From: Acuticoccus sediminis
GTDB taxonomy: Bacteria > Pseudomonadota > Alphaproteobacteria > Rhizobiales > Amorphaceae
Direction of reading: 5' to 3'
Length of the DNA stretch: 64,000 nucleotides
NCBI RefSeq assembly: GCF_003258595.1
Contig: NZ_QHHQ01000007.1
Location: forward strand, 124,001-188,000
A program made the translations under genes and the position numbers. Below the pieces are notes generated by a model. The model had not been told where the DNA came from. It searched no databases and saw only the letters and a program-made list of their open reading frames with translations. Of this stretch, positions 26,113 to 35,621 are shown one piece after another (within the stretch, counting starts at the first letter, position 1; each line of letters begins with the position of its first letter).

Positions 26113-27495
26113 ATGAAGATCTGGCCCAAGTCGCTCTCGGCACGGCTTCTGCTCACGTCCCTGGCGTGGGCGACGTTCGCGATCGTGGCGACGGGCTTCG
26201 TCCTCGTCTCGGCGTTCCGCCAGACGGTGGAGGCGCGCTTCGACGATACGCTGGGCGTCTACCTCGCGATGCTGGTGGCCCAGCTCTCCGAGCAGGACGA
26301 CGACCGCTACGGCGGCATTCCGCCCGACCTCGGCGAGCCGCGCTTCGTTCTGCCGCTGTCGGGCTGGTACTGGATGGTGGTCGACACCTCGACGGACGAG
26401 GTGATGCAGACCTCCGAGTCGCTGGCGGGCGACGTCATCGAGCTGCCGGACAATTTCGAGCGGACCGTCGGGTTCGTGCCGCGGCAGGGCTATGGCCAGG
26501 GGCCGGCGGGTGACCGGTTGCGCGTCGTCGCCCGGCGCGTCGCCTTCGCGGACGGCAAGTGGGTGATGGTGGTCGTCAGCGGCGCGGCGTCGACCATCGC
26601 CGACGACACCGCCTCCTTCACGACGCGGCTCGCCCTATACCTCGGCTCGTTCGCCATCATCCTGGTGGCGGTGACGTTCATCCACTGGCGCATCAGCCTC
26701 AGGCCGCTCACCGTGCTGGGCCAGCAGCTCGAGGCGGTACGCCAGGGGAGGGTGCAGCACGTCAGCACCAAGTTCCCGACCGAGATCGCGCCCGTCGCCG
26801 ACGCGCTCAACACGCTGATCGACGCCAACCACGCGACGCTCGAGCGCGCGAGGCGGCATGTCGGCAACCTCGCTCATGCGCTGAAGACGCCGCTCAGCGT
26901 CCTCCTCAACGACGCGGGGACCACCGGGGAGCCGCTGGCGCGGTCGGTGCGCGAGCAGGTCCACACCATGCAGCGGCAGGTCCGCTACTACCTCGACCGG
27001 GCGCAGATGGCGGCGCAGGACCGCTTCATCGCGACCACCACCGACCTCGGCCCGGTGCTCGACCGGCTGCACCGGGCGATGGCGCGCCTCGCCGAGCCGC
27101 GCGGCATCGAGGTGACGCTGGAGCGGCCGGACGGCATCCAGTTCGCCGGCGAGCAGCAGGACCTCGAGGAGATCGTCGGCAACCTCGTCGACAACGGGAT
27201 GAAGTGGGCGGCGAGCGAGGTGGCGATCGAGGTCAGGCCGAGCGACGAGGCGCTGCCGGGCGCGGCCTTCAAGCGCTCCTTCGCCATCGAGATCGCCGAC
27301 GACGGGCCGGGCCTCTCCGAGACCGAGCGAACCGAGGTGATCTCGCGCGGCACGCGGCTCGACCAGACCAAGCCCGGCAGCGGCCTCGGCCTCTCCATCG
27401 TGGCGGAGCTCGTCGACCTCTACGGCGGCCGGCTGGAGCTGTCGCGGGCGGACCAGGGGGGCCTCAAGGTGATCGTGGTCCTGCCGCGCACCTAG
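26113..27495 (+). CDS. feuQ: Sensor histidine kinase, PhoQ/FeuQ type
   Basis: 460 residues. TM1 about 11-34, a periplasmic domain of about 140 residues (35-172), TM2 about 173-193, HAMP-like linker, then the HisKA box RHVGNLAHALKTPLSVLL with His255 and the ATPase lobe: NLVDNGMKWA (N box), DDGPGLS (G1), GSGLGLSIVAEL (G2). The LAHALKTPL form of the H box is characteristic of PhoQ-like kinases. It starts 12 bp after the regulator gene. The periplasmic domain holds no recognisable ligand fold but is the likely target of the upstream PepSY-like protein. Confidence 0.9.
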   Translation: MKIWPKSLSARLLLTSLAWATFAIVATGFVLVSAFRQTVEARFDDTLGVYLAMLVAQLSEQDDDRYGGIPPDLGEPRFVLPLSGWYWMVVDTSTDEVMQTSESLAGDVIELPDNFERTVGFVPRQGYGQGPAGDRLRVVARRVAFADGKWVMVVVSGAASTIADDTASFTTRLALYLGSFAIILVAVTFIHWRISLRPLTVLGQQLEAVRQGRVQHVSTKFPTEIAPVADALNTLIDANHATLERARRHVGNLAHALKTPLSVLLNDAGTTGEPLARSVREQVHTMQRQVRYYLDRAQMAAQDRFIATTTDLGPVLDRLHRAMARLAEPRGIEVTLERPDGIQFAGEQQDLEEIVGNLVDNGMKWAASEVAIEVRPSDEALPGAAFKRSFAIEIADDGPGLSETERTEVISRGTRLDQTKPGSGLGLSIVAELVDLYGGRLELSRADQGGLKVIVVLPRT

Positions 27496-27656
27496 CCGGG
27501 ATTCCAGGCACCTGGGGCCGGTACCGGAGCGCTGAACCGATGCGGGCCGACCGTGCCGCCCCGCATCCCTGCGTTGCCTGGACGTCTTTCAATGAAAGTG
27601 CGCGTTGACGAAAGGCGGTGCAGGGCCTTAGGCACACCCTCTGAGGGTGTGGATCC

Positions 27657-30449
27657 ATGTTCGAAAAGACCTACGACGCGGCCGACATCGAGCCGCGCAT
27701 TCGCGAAGTGTGGCAAGAGGCCGACGCGTTCCGTGCAGGCGCGGGGGCGGATCGTGATGCGGACCCGTTCTGCATCGTCATCCCGCCGCCGAACGTCACG
27801 GGCTCGCTCCACATGGGGCACGCCCTGAACAACACGCTGCAGGACGTGATGGTCCGCTTCGAGCGGATGCGCGGCAAGGACGTTCTCTGGCAACCCGGCA
27901 CCGACCACGCCGGCATCGCCACGCAGATGGTCGTGGAGCGCCAGCTCGCGGCCAACGGCGAACCCACGCGCCGCGAGATGGGCCGCGAGGCCTTCCTCGA
28001 GCGGGTCTGGTCCTGGAAGGAAGAGTCGGGCGGGGCCATCAAGGGCCAGCTCGACCGCCTCGGCGCGTCGTGCGACTGGTCGCGCGAGCGCTTCACCATG
28101 GACGCCGGCCTCTCCGAGGCGGTGCTGACGGTCTTCGTCCGGCTGCACAAGCAGGGGCTGATCTACCGCGACAAGCGCCTGGTGAACTGGGACCCGAAGT
28201 TCCTCACCGCGATCTCTGACCTCGAGGTCGAGTCGAAGGAGACGAAGGGCACGCTCACCCACTTCCGCTACCCGCTGGAAGGCGTGACCTTCGACCCGGA
28301 GGATCCGTCCACCTACATCGTCGTCGCCACCACCCGGCCGGAGACGATGCTGGGCGACACCGCGGTCGCCGTCCATCCGGACGACGAGCGCTATACCGAC
28401 CTCATCGGCAAGAACGTCATCCTGCCGCTGGTCGGCCGCCGGATCCCCATCGTCGGCGACACCTACTCCGACCCGGAGAAGGGGTCGGGCGCGGTGAAGA
28501 TCACCCCCGCGCACGACTTCAACGACTTCGAGGTCGGGCGGCGCCACAAGCTGCGCGTCATCAACATCTTCGACGAGCAGGCGGCCGTCACGCTCGACGG
28601 CAATGCCGACTTCGCCGAAGGGCTGGACCCGGCGGCGGTCTCGGCGCTCGTCGACGACCTGCACGGCGAGGACCGCTTCTCGGCGCGCAAGATCATCGTC
28701 GCGAAGATGGAAGAGCTCGGCTTCATCGAGAAGATCGAGGACAACGTCCACATGGTCCCGTTCGGCGACCGGTCGGGCGTGCCGATCGAGCCGTTCCTCA
28801 CCGACCAGTGGTACGTCAACGCCAAGCGCCTCGCGGGTCCCGCGATGGACGCGGTCCACGAAGGCAAGACCACGTTCGTCCCGGCCAATTGGTCGAAGAC
28901 CTATTTCGAGTGGATGGAGAACATCCAGCCGTGGTGCGTCTCGCGTCAGCTCTGGTGGGGGCACCAGATCCCGGCGTGGTACGGCCCGGACGGCAAGATC
29001 TTCGTCGAGCGCTCGGAGGCCGACGTCGCCCGCGTCGCGGAGATCCACTACGGCCACACCGTCCGCTTCGTGCCGCGCACCGAGGCGCTGGAGGCCTGGG
29101 AGGCCGGCGAGGGCGAGGAGACGCTCCTCTACCGCGACGAGGACGTCCTCGACACGTGGTTCTCGTCCGCCCTGTGGCCGTTCTCGACCCTAGGCTGGCC
29201 GGAGCGCACGCCGGAGCTGCGCAAGTACTACCCGACGAGCGTCCTCTCGACCGGGTTCGACATCATCTTCTTCTGGGTCGCCCGGATGATGATGATGGGC
29301 ATGCACTTCCTCAACCAGGTGCCCTTCCACACCGTCTACATCCACGCCCTCGTCCGTGACGAGAAGGGCGCCAAGATGTCGAAGTCGAAGGGCAACGTCG
29401 TCGATCCGCTGGAGCTGATGGACGAGTTCGGCGCCGACGCGCTGCGCTTCACCCTCGCCGCCATGGCCGCCCAGGGCCGAGACGTGAAGATCGCCAAGGC
29501 GCGCGTCCAGGGCTACCGCAACTTCGCCACCAAGCTCTGGAACGCGACCCGCTTCGCCGACATGAACGAGTGCCGCATCGACCCGGCGTTCGAGCCGTCC
29601 TCGGCGCGGGGGACGCTGTCGCGCTGGGTCATCACCGAGGCGAGCCGCACGGCGGACCAGGTGACCGCCGCGATCGAGGCCTACCGCTTCAACGATGCGG
29701 CGGCGGCGATCTACCGCTTCACCTGGAACACCTTCTGCGACTGGTACCTGGAACTCGCCAAGCCGGCGCTGATCGGCCAGAACGAGGAGGAGAAGAAGGA
29801 GCTGCGCGCGGTGACGGCCTACGTCATCGACCAGATCCTCGTCATGCTCCACCCGTTCATGCCCTTCATCACCGAGGAGCTGTGGTCGATCACGGCCGAG
29901 CAGTCGTCGATCACGCGCGACACGCTGCTGATCCACGCGCCGTGGCCGACCGACGGGTTCCAGGACGACAGCGCGGCGGCCGAGATCAACTTCGTCGTCG
30001 ACCTCGTCGCCGCCGTCCGCTCGCTGCGCTCGGAGTCGAACGTTCCCGCCGCGACCGAGGCGGAGATCGTGGTCGTCGGCGGATCGCGCGCGCAGGAGAG
30101 CTGGCTCGCCTCGCACGACGCGGCCATCCGCCGTCTCGCCCGCGCCTCGGCGCTGAAGGTGTCCGACGTCGCGCCGCCGAACTCGGCCCAGTCGGTGGTG
30201 GGTGACGTCGTCGTCTGCCTGCCGCTCGCCGGCCTCGTCGACCTCGCGGCGGAGCGTGCGCGCCTCGCCAAGGAGCTGAAGCGGCTGCAGCAGGACATCT
30301 CGAAGATCGACGGGCGCCTCTCCAATCCGAAGTTCCTGGAGAAGGCGGACGCCGAGACCATCGAGGAGCAGCGCGAAAAGCGCGCCGAGGCGGAATCCCG
30401 CCTCGAGAAGCTGACCGCCGCGATCGGCCGGCTGGAACCGGTGGACTGA
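27657..30449 (+). CDS. valS: Valine-tRNA ligase
   Basis: 930 residues, class Ia synthetase charging tRNA-Val. HIGH-box variant PPPNVTGSLHMGHALNN, the CP1 editing domain (about residues 180-410, including TTRPETMLGDTAVAVHPDD), KMSKS in GAKMSKSKGNVVDPLE, anticodon-binding helices, and the C-terminal coiled-coil arm (LAAERARLAKELKRLQQDIS...LEKLTAAI). The start ATG at 27657 gives MFEKTYDAADIEPRI, the usual N-terminus. The 160 bp upstream hold its promoter; no T-box, as expected for a Gram-negative. Confidence 0.97.
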   Translation: MFEKTYDAADIEPRIREVWQEADAFRAGAGADRDADPFCIVIPPPNVTGSLHMGHALNNTLQDVMVRFERMRGKDVLWQPGTDHAGIATQMVVERQLAANGEPTRREMGREAFLERVWSWKEESGGAIKGQLDRLGASCDWSRERFTMDAGLSEAVLTVFVRLHKQGLIYRDKRLVNWDPKFLTAISDLEVESKETKGTLTHFRYPLEGVTFDPEDPSTYIVVATTRPETMLGDTAVAVHPDDERYTDLIGKNVILPLVGRRIPIVGDTYSDPEKGSGAVKITPAHDFNDFEVGRRHKLRVINIFDEQAAVTLDGNADFAEGLDPAAVSALVDDLHGEDRFSARKIIVAKMEELGFIEKIEDNVHMVPFGDRSGVPIEPFLTDQWYVNAKRLAGPAMDAVHEGKTTFVPANWSKTYFEWMENIQPWCVSRQLWWGHQIPAWYGPDGKIFVERSEADVARVAEIHYGHTVRFVPRTEALEAWEAGEGEETLLYRDEDVLDTWFSSALWPFSTLGWPERTPELRKYYPTSVLSTGFDIIFFWVARMMMMGMHFLNQVPFHTVYIHALVRDEKGAKMSKSKGNVVDPLELMDEFGADALRFTLAAMAAQGRDVKIAKARVQGYRNFATKLWNATRFADMNECRIDPAFEPSSARGTLSRWVITEASRTADQVTAAIEAYRFNDAAAAIYRFTWNTFCDWYLELAKPALIGQNEEEKKELRAVTAYVIDQILVMLHPFMPFITEELWSITAEQSSITRDTLLIHAPWPTDGFQDDSAAAEINFVVDLVAAVRSLRSESNVPAATEAEIVVVGGSRAQESWLASHDAAIRRLARASALKVSDVAPPNSAQSVVGDVVVCLPLAGLVDLAAERARLAKELKRLQQDISKIDGRLSNPKFLEKADAETIEEQREKRAEAESRLEKLTAAIGRLEPVD

Positions 30450-30451
30450 GG

Positions 30452-31207
30452 ATGGCCGCGCCCGCTCAGGTCTGGTCCGCCGAGACGTACCAGCGTCATG
30501 CGCGCTTCGTCTCGGACCTCGCGGACGGCGTCACCGAGTGGTTGGCGCCCCGACCGGGCGAGCGCATCCTCGACCTCGGCTGCGGCGACGGCGTCCTGAC
30601 CGAAAAGCTCGCGGCGAGCGGGGCCACCGTGCTGGGCGTCGACGCGAGTCCTGACTTCGTCGCCGCGGCGACGGCGCGGGGGCTCGACGTGCGTCTCGTC
30701 GACGGCATGGCGCTCCCGTTCGAGGCGGAGTTCGACGCCGTCTTCACCAACGCCGCGCTCCACTGGATGCTGGAGCCCGCCAAGGTCGCCGCCGGGGTGC
30801 GCCGGGCACTGAAGCCGGGCGGACGGTATGTCGGCGAGTTCGGCGGCCACGCCAACGTCGCGTCGCTCCGCACGGCGCTTGCGGCCATCGCGCCACGCTA
30901 CGGCGTCGATCCGGCGCGCGCGCACCCCTGGTACTTCCCGACGCCGGAGACCTTCGGTAGGCTGCTCGCCGAGAACGGATTCTCGGTCTCGCGTTGCGTC
31001 CTGATCCCGCGTCCGACCATCCTTCCGGACAGTGGCATCGTTGGTTGGATCGAAACCTTCATGAACCCATATCTGAAGGACGCCGCCGCCTCCGCTCCGG
31101 ACGTCCTTGCCGAAGCCGAGGCGTTGCTGGCGCCGGCCCTGAGGGACGCCAACGGCGTCTGGACGGCCGACTACGTCCGGATCCGCTTCGAAGCACACGC
31201 GATCTGA
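30452..31207 (+). CDS. Class I SAM-dependent methyltransferase
   Basis: 251 residues starting 2 bases after the valS stop. Motif I is ERILDLGCGDGVLTEKLA, motif post-I VLGVDASPDFVAAA, motif II region FDAVFTNAALHWMLEPAKV and motif III ALKPGGRYVGEFGG. The tail contains YFPTPETFGRLLAENGFSVSRC and GWIETFMNPY. The arrangement resembles trans-aconitate methyltransferases and other small-molecule methyltransferases of the Methyltransf_11 group; the substrate is not determinable. Co-transcribed with valS and probably with the DUF2155 gene 8 bases downstream. Confidence 0.85.
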   Translation: MAAPAQVWSAETYQRHARFVSDLADGVTEWLAPRPGERILDLGCGDGVLTEKLAASGATVLGVDASPDFVAAATARGLDVRLVDGMALPFEAEFDAVFTNAALHWMLEPAKVAAGVRRALKPGGRYVGEFGGHANVASLRTALAAIAPRYGVDPARAHPWYFPTPETFGRLLAENGFSVSRCVLIPRPTILPDSGIVGWIETFMNPYLKDAAASAPDVLAEAEALLAPALRDANGVWTADYVRIRFEAHAI

Positions 31208-31215
31208 GGTCTACG

Positions 31216-31755
31216 ATGCTCCGTCCGCTCGTCCCCGCCATGCTGGCCGCCCTCGCTCTCGTGGGCGGTTCGCCGGCCGAGGCCGAGCCCATCGAGAATC
31301 CGATCGCCGTCTTCTCCGGCCTCGACAAGGTGACGGGCCGGATCATCTCGTTCGACGTCTACATCAACGAGACGGTGCAGTTCGGTGCGCTGCGCGTGAC
31401 GCCCCGCACGTGCCAGACGCAGCCGCCAACCGAGGAGCCGAACACGGTCGCCTTCGCCGAGGTCGACGAGATCACCCTCGACTCTCGCATCCGCCGGATC
31501 TTCACGGGCTGGATGTTCGCCGCCAGCCCCGGCCTCAACGCGGTGGACCACCCGGTGTACGACGTGTGGCTGAAGGACTGCGCCCTCTCCACGGAGGTCG
31601 CGCCCCCCACCGGCTTCAACGAGGACAAGTACGCGCAGGACGAGATGGGCGTGATCGAGCGGCCGGAGGGCTGGCAGCCGATTCCCAAGCCGCGGCCGTT
31701 CCACGCCAGCCGCGCGCCGATCGTGGTGCCGGAAGAGGGCGAGCTCGAGGACTGA
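31216..31755 (+). CDS. DUF2155 secreted protein
   Basis: 179 residues; ATG at 31216, eight bases after the methyltransferase. MLRPLVPAMLAALALVGGSPAEAEPIE is a signal peptide. The mature domain shows the DUF2155 pattern: AVFSGLDKVTGRIISFDVYINETVQFGALRVTPRTC, an EEPNTVAFAEVDE block, a RIFTGWMFAASPGLNAVDHPVYDVWLKDC segment. The two Cys are positioned to form a disulfide in the periplasm. In relatives this gene commonly lies behind accB-accC-aat in the same direction; here it is convergent with aat. Biochemical function unknown. Confidence 0.85.
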   Translation: MLRPLVPAMLAALALVGGSPAEAEPIENPIAVFSGLDKVTGRIISFDVYINETVQFGALRVTPRTCQTQPPTEEPNTVAFAEVDEITLDSRIRRIFTGWMFAASPGLNAVDHPVYDVWLKDCALSTEVAPPTGFNEDKYAQDEMGVIERPEGWQPIPKPRPFHASRAPIVVPEEGELED

Positions 31756-31905
31756 TGCGCGCGGCGGCGGATGCGCTCCGCGCCGCATGGGCCTCGTCGG
31801 GGCGTGCCGAAGGACAATTGCCGAATTGGGCAGAGCATCGCAGACGGGCTCCGGCGGGCGGGCCTGCCTGACGTGCCCTACGGGGCTGGGGCTCTGGCGT
31901 GCGCC

Positions 31906-32571
31906 TCAGCGCTCGGAGAAGGGGACGAGGACCTCGGCGCCGGAGTACGTCCGACCGGGGGCGAAGTCGCCGTTGATGCGCAGCGCCTCGTCGAGGAGCT
32001 GCTGATAGTGGCGGCGGCTCACTTCGACGGCGCCGAACTGGCTGAGATGGTCGGTGATGAACTGCGCGTCGAGCAGGGTGAAGCCGCCGAGCGCGAGCCG
32101 GCCCGCAAGGTGCACCAGCGCCACCTTCGACGCGTCGCGCACCGTGGAGAACATGGACTCGCCGAAGAACGCGCCGCCGAGCCGCACGCCGTAGAGGCCG
32201 CCGACCAGCTCGCCGTCGAGGTAGGTCTCGACCGAGTGGGCCTGCCCGAGCTTGTAGAGGCTCGTGTAGAGCTGCTGGATGCGGCCGTTGATCCAGGTGC
32301 GCTGGCGGCCCGGGGCGGGCGTCGCACAGCCCTCGATCACGCCGCTGAAGTCATGATCGACCCGCACCTCGAAGCGGTCCTGGCGGACCAGCCGCGCGAG
32401 GCGACGGGGGATATGAAACGAATCGAGCGGCAGGATGCCCCGCCGCTCTGGTTCAATCCAATAAAGTCCCGGATCGTCCGCCGATTCGGCCATCGGGAAG
32501 ATCCCGCACGCGTAGGCCTTCAACAGAACCTCGGGCGTGATCTCAAGGACGATATTGTCGGGACTCGTCAT
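31906..32571 (-). CDS. aat: Leucyl/phenylalanyl-tRNA-protein transferase
   Basis: 221 residues. Transfers Leu or Phe from its tRNA to N-terminal Arg/Lys of substrates for ClpAP degradation (N-degron pathway). Family blocks: [84 protein letters not shown], and [26 protein letters not shown]. Its ATG (32569-32571) overlaps the accC stop in an ATGA, so the two are translationally coupled, as in the conserved accB-accC-aat operon of alphaproteobacteria. Confidence 0.95.
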   Translation of the reverse strand: MTSPDNIVLEITPEVLLKAYACGIFPMAESADDPGLYWIEPERRGILPLDSFHIPRRLARLVRQDRFEVRVDHDFSGVIEGCATPAPGRQRTWINGRIQQLYTSLYKLGQAHSVETYLDGELVGGLYGVRLGGAFFGESMFSTVRDASKVALVHLAGRLALGGFTLLDAQFITDHLSQFGAVEVSRRHYQQLLDEALRINGDFAPGRTYSGAEVLVPFSER

Positions 32572-33914
32572 ACCTTCCCTCGCGCCAGGAACGATTCCAG
32601 CCAGTGGATATCGTATGCACCGTTTGCGATGTCCGGATCTTGAACGAGCTCGCGGAACAGCGGGAGGGTCGACTCGATGCCGTCCACCACGAATTCGTCA
32701 AGCGCGCGCCGGAGACGCATGAGACACTCGACCCGGTTGTTGCCATGAACGATGAGCTTGCCGATCAGGCTATCGTAGTACGGCGGGATCCGGTAGCCTT
32801 GGTACACCGCTGAATCGACCCGGACACCAAGCCCGCCAGGGGGATGGTAGTGCGTGATCGTCCCCGGGGACGGCACGAACGTGCGCGGGTGCTCGGCGTT
32901 CACGCGGCACTCGATCGCGTGGCCGTTGAACGTCACGTCCTCCTGCGAGATGCCGAGCTTGCCGCCGGAGGCGACGCGGAGCTGCGCGTGGACGAGGTCG
33001 AGCCCGGTGATCATCTCCGTGACCGGGTGCTCCACCTGCAGGCGCGTGTTCATTTCGATGAAATAGAACTCGCCGTTCTCGTACAGGAACTCGATCGTGC
33101 CGGCGCCGCGGTAGCGCATGTCCCGCATGGCCTTGGCGCAGGTGTCGTAGATCCGCTTGCGCTGGTCCTCGTTGAGGGCAGGGGAGCGGGCCTCTTCCCA
33201 GATCTTCTGGTGGCGGCGCTGGAGCGAGCAGTCGCGCTCGCCGAGGGCGACCGCGTCGCCCTGACCGTCGCCCATCACCTGGATCTCGATGTGGCGCGGC
33301 GTGGTGAGATACTTCTCGAGATAGACGTCGTCGTTGCCGAATGCGGCCTTGGCCTCGGCCCGGGCGCGCTGCGCGGCCTGCACGACCTCGTCGGCCGAGC
33401 GGGCGACCGTCATGCCGCGGCCGCCGCCGCCGGCGCTCGCCTTGATGAGGACCGGGTAGCCGATCTCGGCCGCCACCGCGCGCAGCTCCGCCTCGGAGCG
33501 CACGGCGCCCTCCGAGCCCGGAACGACCGGCAGGCCGAGGGCCTTTGCCGTGCGCTTGGCCTCGATCTTGTCGCCCATGATGCGGATCTGCTCCGGCGTC
33601 GGGCCGATGAAGGTGATGTCGTGCGCTTCCAGGATCTCGGCGAAGCGCGCGTTCTCGGAGAGGAACCCGTAGCCGGGGTGGACCGCGTCGGCGCCGGTGA
33701 TCTCGCACGCCGCGACGATCGCCGGGATGTTCAGGTAGCTCTCGGACGCCGGCGCGGGGCCGATGCACACGGATTCGTCGGCAAGGCGCACATGCATCGC
33801 GTCGACGTCGGCGGTGGAGTGGACCGCGACGGTCTGGATGCCGAGCTCCTTGCAGGCGCGTTGGACGCGAAGCGCGATCTCACCGCGGTTCGCGATGAGC
33901 ACTTTGCGGAACAT
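32568..33914 (-). CDS. accC: Acetyl-CoA carboxylase, biotin carboxylase subunit
   Basis: 448 residues, the normal AccC length. ATP-dependent carboxylation of biotin on AccB, first committed step of fatty-acid synthesis. Motifs: [17 protein letters not shown] start, the ATP-grasp glycine-rich loop [76 protein letters not shown] and [11 protein letters not shown]. Two bases separate it from accB and the stop overlaps aat, giving a three-gene operon. Confidence 0.97.
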   Translation of the reverse strand: MFRKVLIANRGEIALRVQRACKELGIQTVAVHSTADVDAMHVRLADESVCIGPAPASESYLNIPAIVAACEITGADAVHPGYGFLSENARFAEILEAHDITFIGPTPEQIRIMGDKIEAKRTAKALGLPVVPGSEGAVRSEAELRAVAAEIGYPVLIKASAGGGGRGMTVARSADEVVQAAQRARAEAKAAFGNDDVYLEKYLTTPRHIEIQVMGDGQGDAVALGERDCSLQRRHQKIWEEARSPALNEDQRKRIYDTCAKAMRDMRYRGAGTIEFLYENGEFYFIEMNTRLQVEHPVTEMITGLDLVHAQLRVASGGKLGISQEDVTFNGHAIECRVNAEHPRTFVPSPGTITHYHPPGGLGVRVDSAVYQGYRIPPYYDSLIGKLIVHGNNRVECLMRLRRALDEFVVDGIESTLPLFRELVQDPDIANGAYDIHWLESFLARGKV

Positions 33915-33915
33915 C

Positions 33916-34362
33916 TTAAGCGATCGCCAGCAGCGGCTCGCCGTACTCGACCGGCTGACCGTCCTCGACGAAGATGTCCGTCACAGTGCCCGCACGCTCG
34001 GCGATGATCTGGTTCATCGTCTTCATCGCCTCGACGATCATGACCACCTGGCCGACGCGCACCGTCTCGCCGACGTCCACGAACGGGCGCGAGCCCGGCT
34101 CCGGCGCGCGGTAGGCGGTCCCGACCATCGGCGACAGGACGGCGCCCTCGGGTGCCTTGGCCGGGCCGGTGGGGGCGGCGGTGGCGGGAGCGGCGGAGGC
34201 GACCGGCGGCGGCGCGACGGTGACGGGCGTGGGGCTCACATGACGCGCGACCCGCAGCTTGGTCTCGCCATGGACGATCTCGATCTCCGAAAGGTCCGTT
34301 TCATGCAGCAACGCGGCGATCGTGCGTATGGCCGCTTCGTCAATTGGGGGTGTGTCTGCCAT
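33916..34362 (-). CDS. accB: Acetyl-CoA carboxylase, biotin carboxyl carrier protein
   Basis: 148 residues. N-terminal helix that interacts with AccC ([21 protein letters not shown]), an Ala/Pro linker of about 30 residues, and a C-terminal biotinyl domain with the biotin attachment site Lys114 in [10 protein letters not shown], preceded by [14 protein letters not shown]. Head of the accB-accC-aat operon. The 185 bp upstream, more AT-rich than average, should hold the promoter. aroQ, often directly upstream in related bacteria, is not here. Confidence 0.96.
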   Translation of the reverse strand: MADTPPIDEAAIRTIAALLHETDLSEIEIVHGETKLRVARHVSPTPVTVAPPPVASAAPATAAPTGPAKAPEGAVLSPMVGTAYRAPEPGSRPFVDVGETVRVGQVVMIVEAMKTMNQIIAERAGTVTDIFVEDGQPVEYGEPLLAIA

Positions 34363-34547
34363 TACGATTCAACGGGACCCAGAGGTGGGGTCGAGGCCTT
34401 TCATTTGCCGCGGTCGGGTACCGCAATGTGTGTAAGATTTAGCGCCCAGCTTACTAAAGGACGCTGGTGATAAGCGGAAGGCGGAAAAGCTAGAGGCTCT
34501 GCCGCCGCCCCCGCCTACCTAGGCGATGGTGCCGCGTTATCCAAGGG

Positions 34548-35315
34548 TTAGCAGACGTCCTCGCCGCAGCGTTGTTGATTAATTCTTGCGCGAAGCTGAT
34601 CGACACCCACGGCACCTTGTTCGACGACGTCGCCGATCACATAGGACGGCGTTCCTTCGATCTGCAAGAGGCGGGCGAGCCGGTTGCTTTCGGACACGGT
34701 GTCCCGCACCTTGTCGGAGCGCATGGCGACTTCGATCTCGTCGCGCGGCAGGCCCATCTCGTCGACGACGGCGAAGGCGACCTGATCGTCCGCCCGGCCT
34801 TCCGAGGACAGGAGCTTCTTGTGGAACTCCGGATAGGCCTCGGGGGCGATGTTGTGGACGGCGATGGAGACCGCCGCGGCCCGCACCGAGCCCTCGCCCA
34901 GCACCGGCAGCTCCTTGAGCACGACGCGCAGGTTCGGATCGCCCTCGATCAGCTCGTCGAGATCGCTGAGCGCGCGGCGGCAGAACCCGCAATTGTAGTC
35001 GAAGAACTCCACCAGCGTGACGTCGCCGTCGGGGTTGCCCAGAACCGCGCTGTTGGTGGAGGATTCGAGGTCGTCACGGACACTGGCGAGCGCCTCGGCC
35101 CGCTCGGCGTCTGCGGTCGCCTGGCGCTTGGTCTGGAGCGCCATGAAGGCCTCCTCGAGGACCTCCGGATTGGCGACCAGGTACTCGCGGACAATGGTCT
35201 CGACGTCGGAACGGTTGAGGACAGGGGTGTCCGCGGCCTGTTGGGCATAAAGCGGCGCCGGCGCGGCGATCACCACCGACGCCATGGCGGCGAGTGCAAG
35301 GAAGGGGCGGAACAT
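34548..35315 (-). CDS. DsbA/BdbD-family periplasmic thiol-disulfide oxidoreductase
   Basis: 255 residues from the Met at 35315; a longer frame to 35486 lacks support. Signal peptide MFRPFLALAAMASVVIAAPAPLYAQQA, an alpha-helical N-terminal part (VETIVREYLVANPEVLEEAF), then the thioredoxin-fold domain with the redox pair Cys109-Gly-Phe-Cys112 in FDYNCGFCRRAL, the cis-Pro loop IEGTPSYVIGD, and a C-terminal CGEDVC. Likely introduces disulfides into exported proteins. In many Rhizobiales a DsbA-like gene lies upstream of aroQ-accB-accC; here aroQ is missing between it and accB. Confidence 0.9.
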   Translation of the reverse strand: MFRPFLALAAMASVVIAAPAPLYAQQAADTPVLNRSDVETIVREYLVANPEVLEEAFMALQTKRQATADAERAEALASVRDDLESSTNSAVLGNPDGDVTLVEFFDYNCGFCRRALSDLDELIEGDPNLRVVLKELPVLGEGSVRAAAVSIAVHNIAPEAYPEFHKKLLSSEGRADDQVAFAVVDEMGLPRDEIEVAMRSDKVRDTVSESNRLARLLQIEGTPSYVIGDVVEQGAVGVDQLRARINQQRCGEDVC

Positions 35316-35577
35316 AATCAACCTTTTGCGTTGAGAGCGTCGCTTTGGATACCGCGAGCGTCGGGGCCTCGAAAGGACGCGAGTTGGCACACCCGTCACA
35401 TTCGGTTGACCGGCCAGCCCGTCCGGCCGGGGCGGTGGACGGCGCGGGCCCGAGGCCTGCCGGTCCTCTGCAACGGGCGTCTCCACGGCGGATCCGCGGC
35501 GCCCGTGTCGGTCACATCCGGCCCGCCGTCTGACGGAAAGGGCAGGCGATCCGCAAGTTGATCGGTCTGAAACGGGT

Positions 35578-35601
35578 GCGGCCCGGCATGAGCCGGGCCG
35601 C
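35578..35601 (-). terminator. Terminator of rne
   Basis: A perfect 10-bp stem, GCGGCCCGGC (35578-35587) with GCCGGGCCGC (35592-35601), four-base loop, about 20 bases after the rne stop. On the minus strand it is followed by ACCCGTTT, a weak T-tract. Confidence 0.72.
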
Positions 35602-35621
35602 GGATGATGTCGGCGAGGGGC

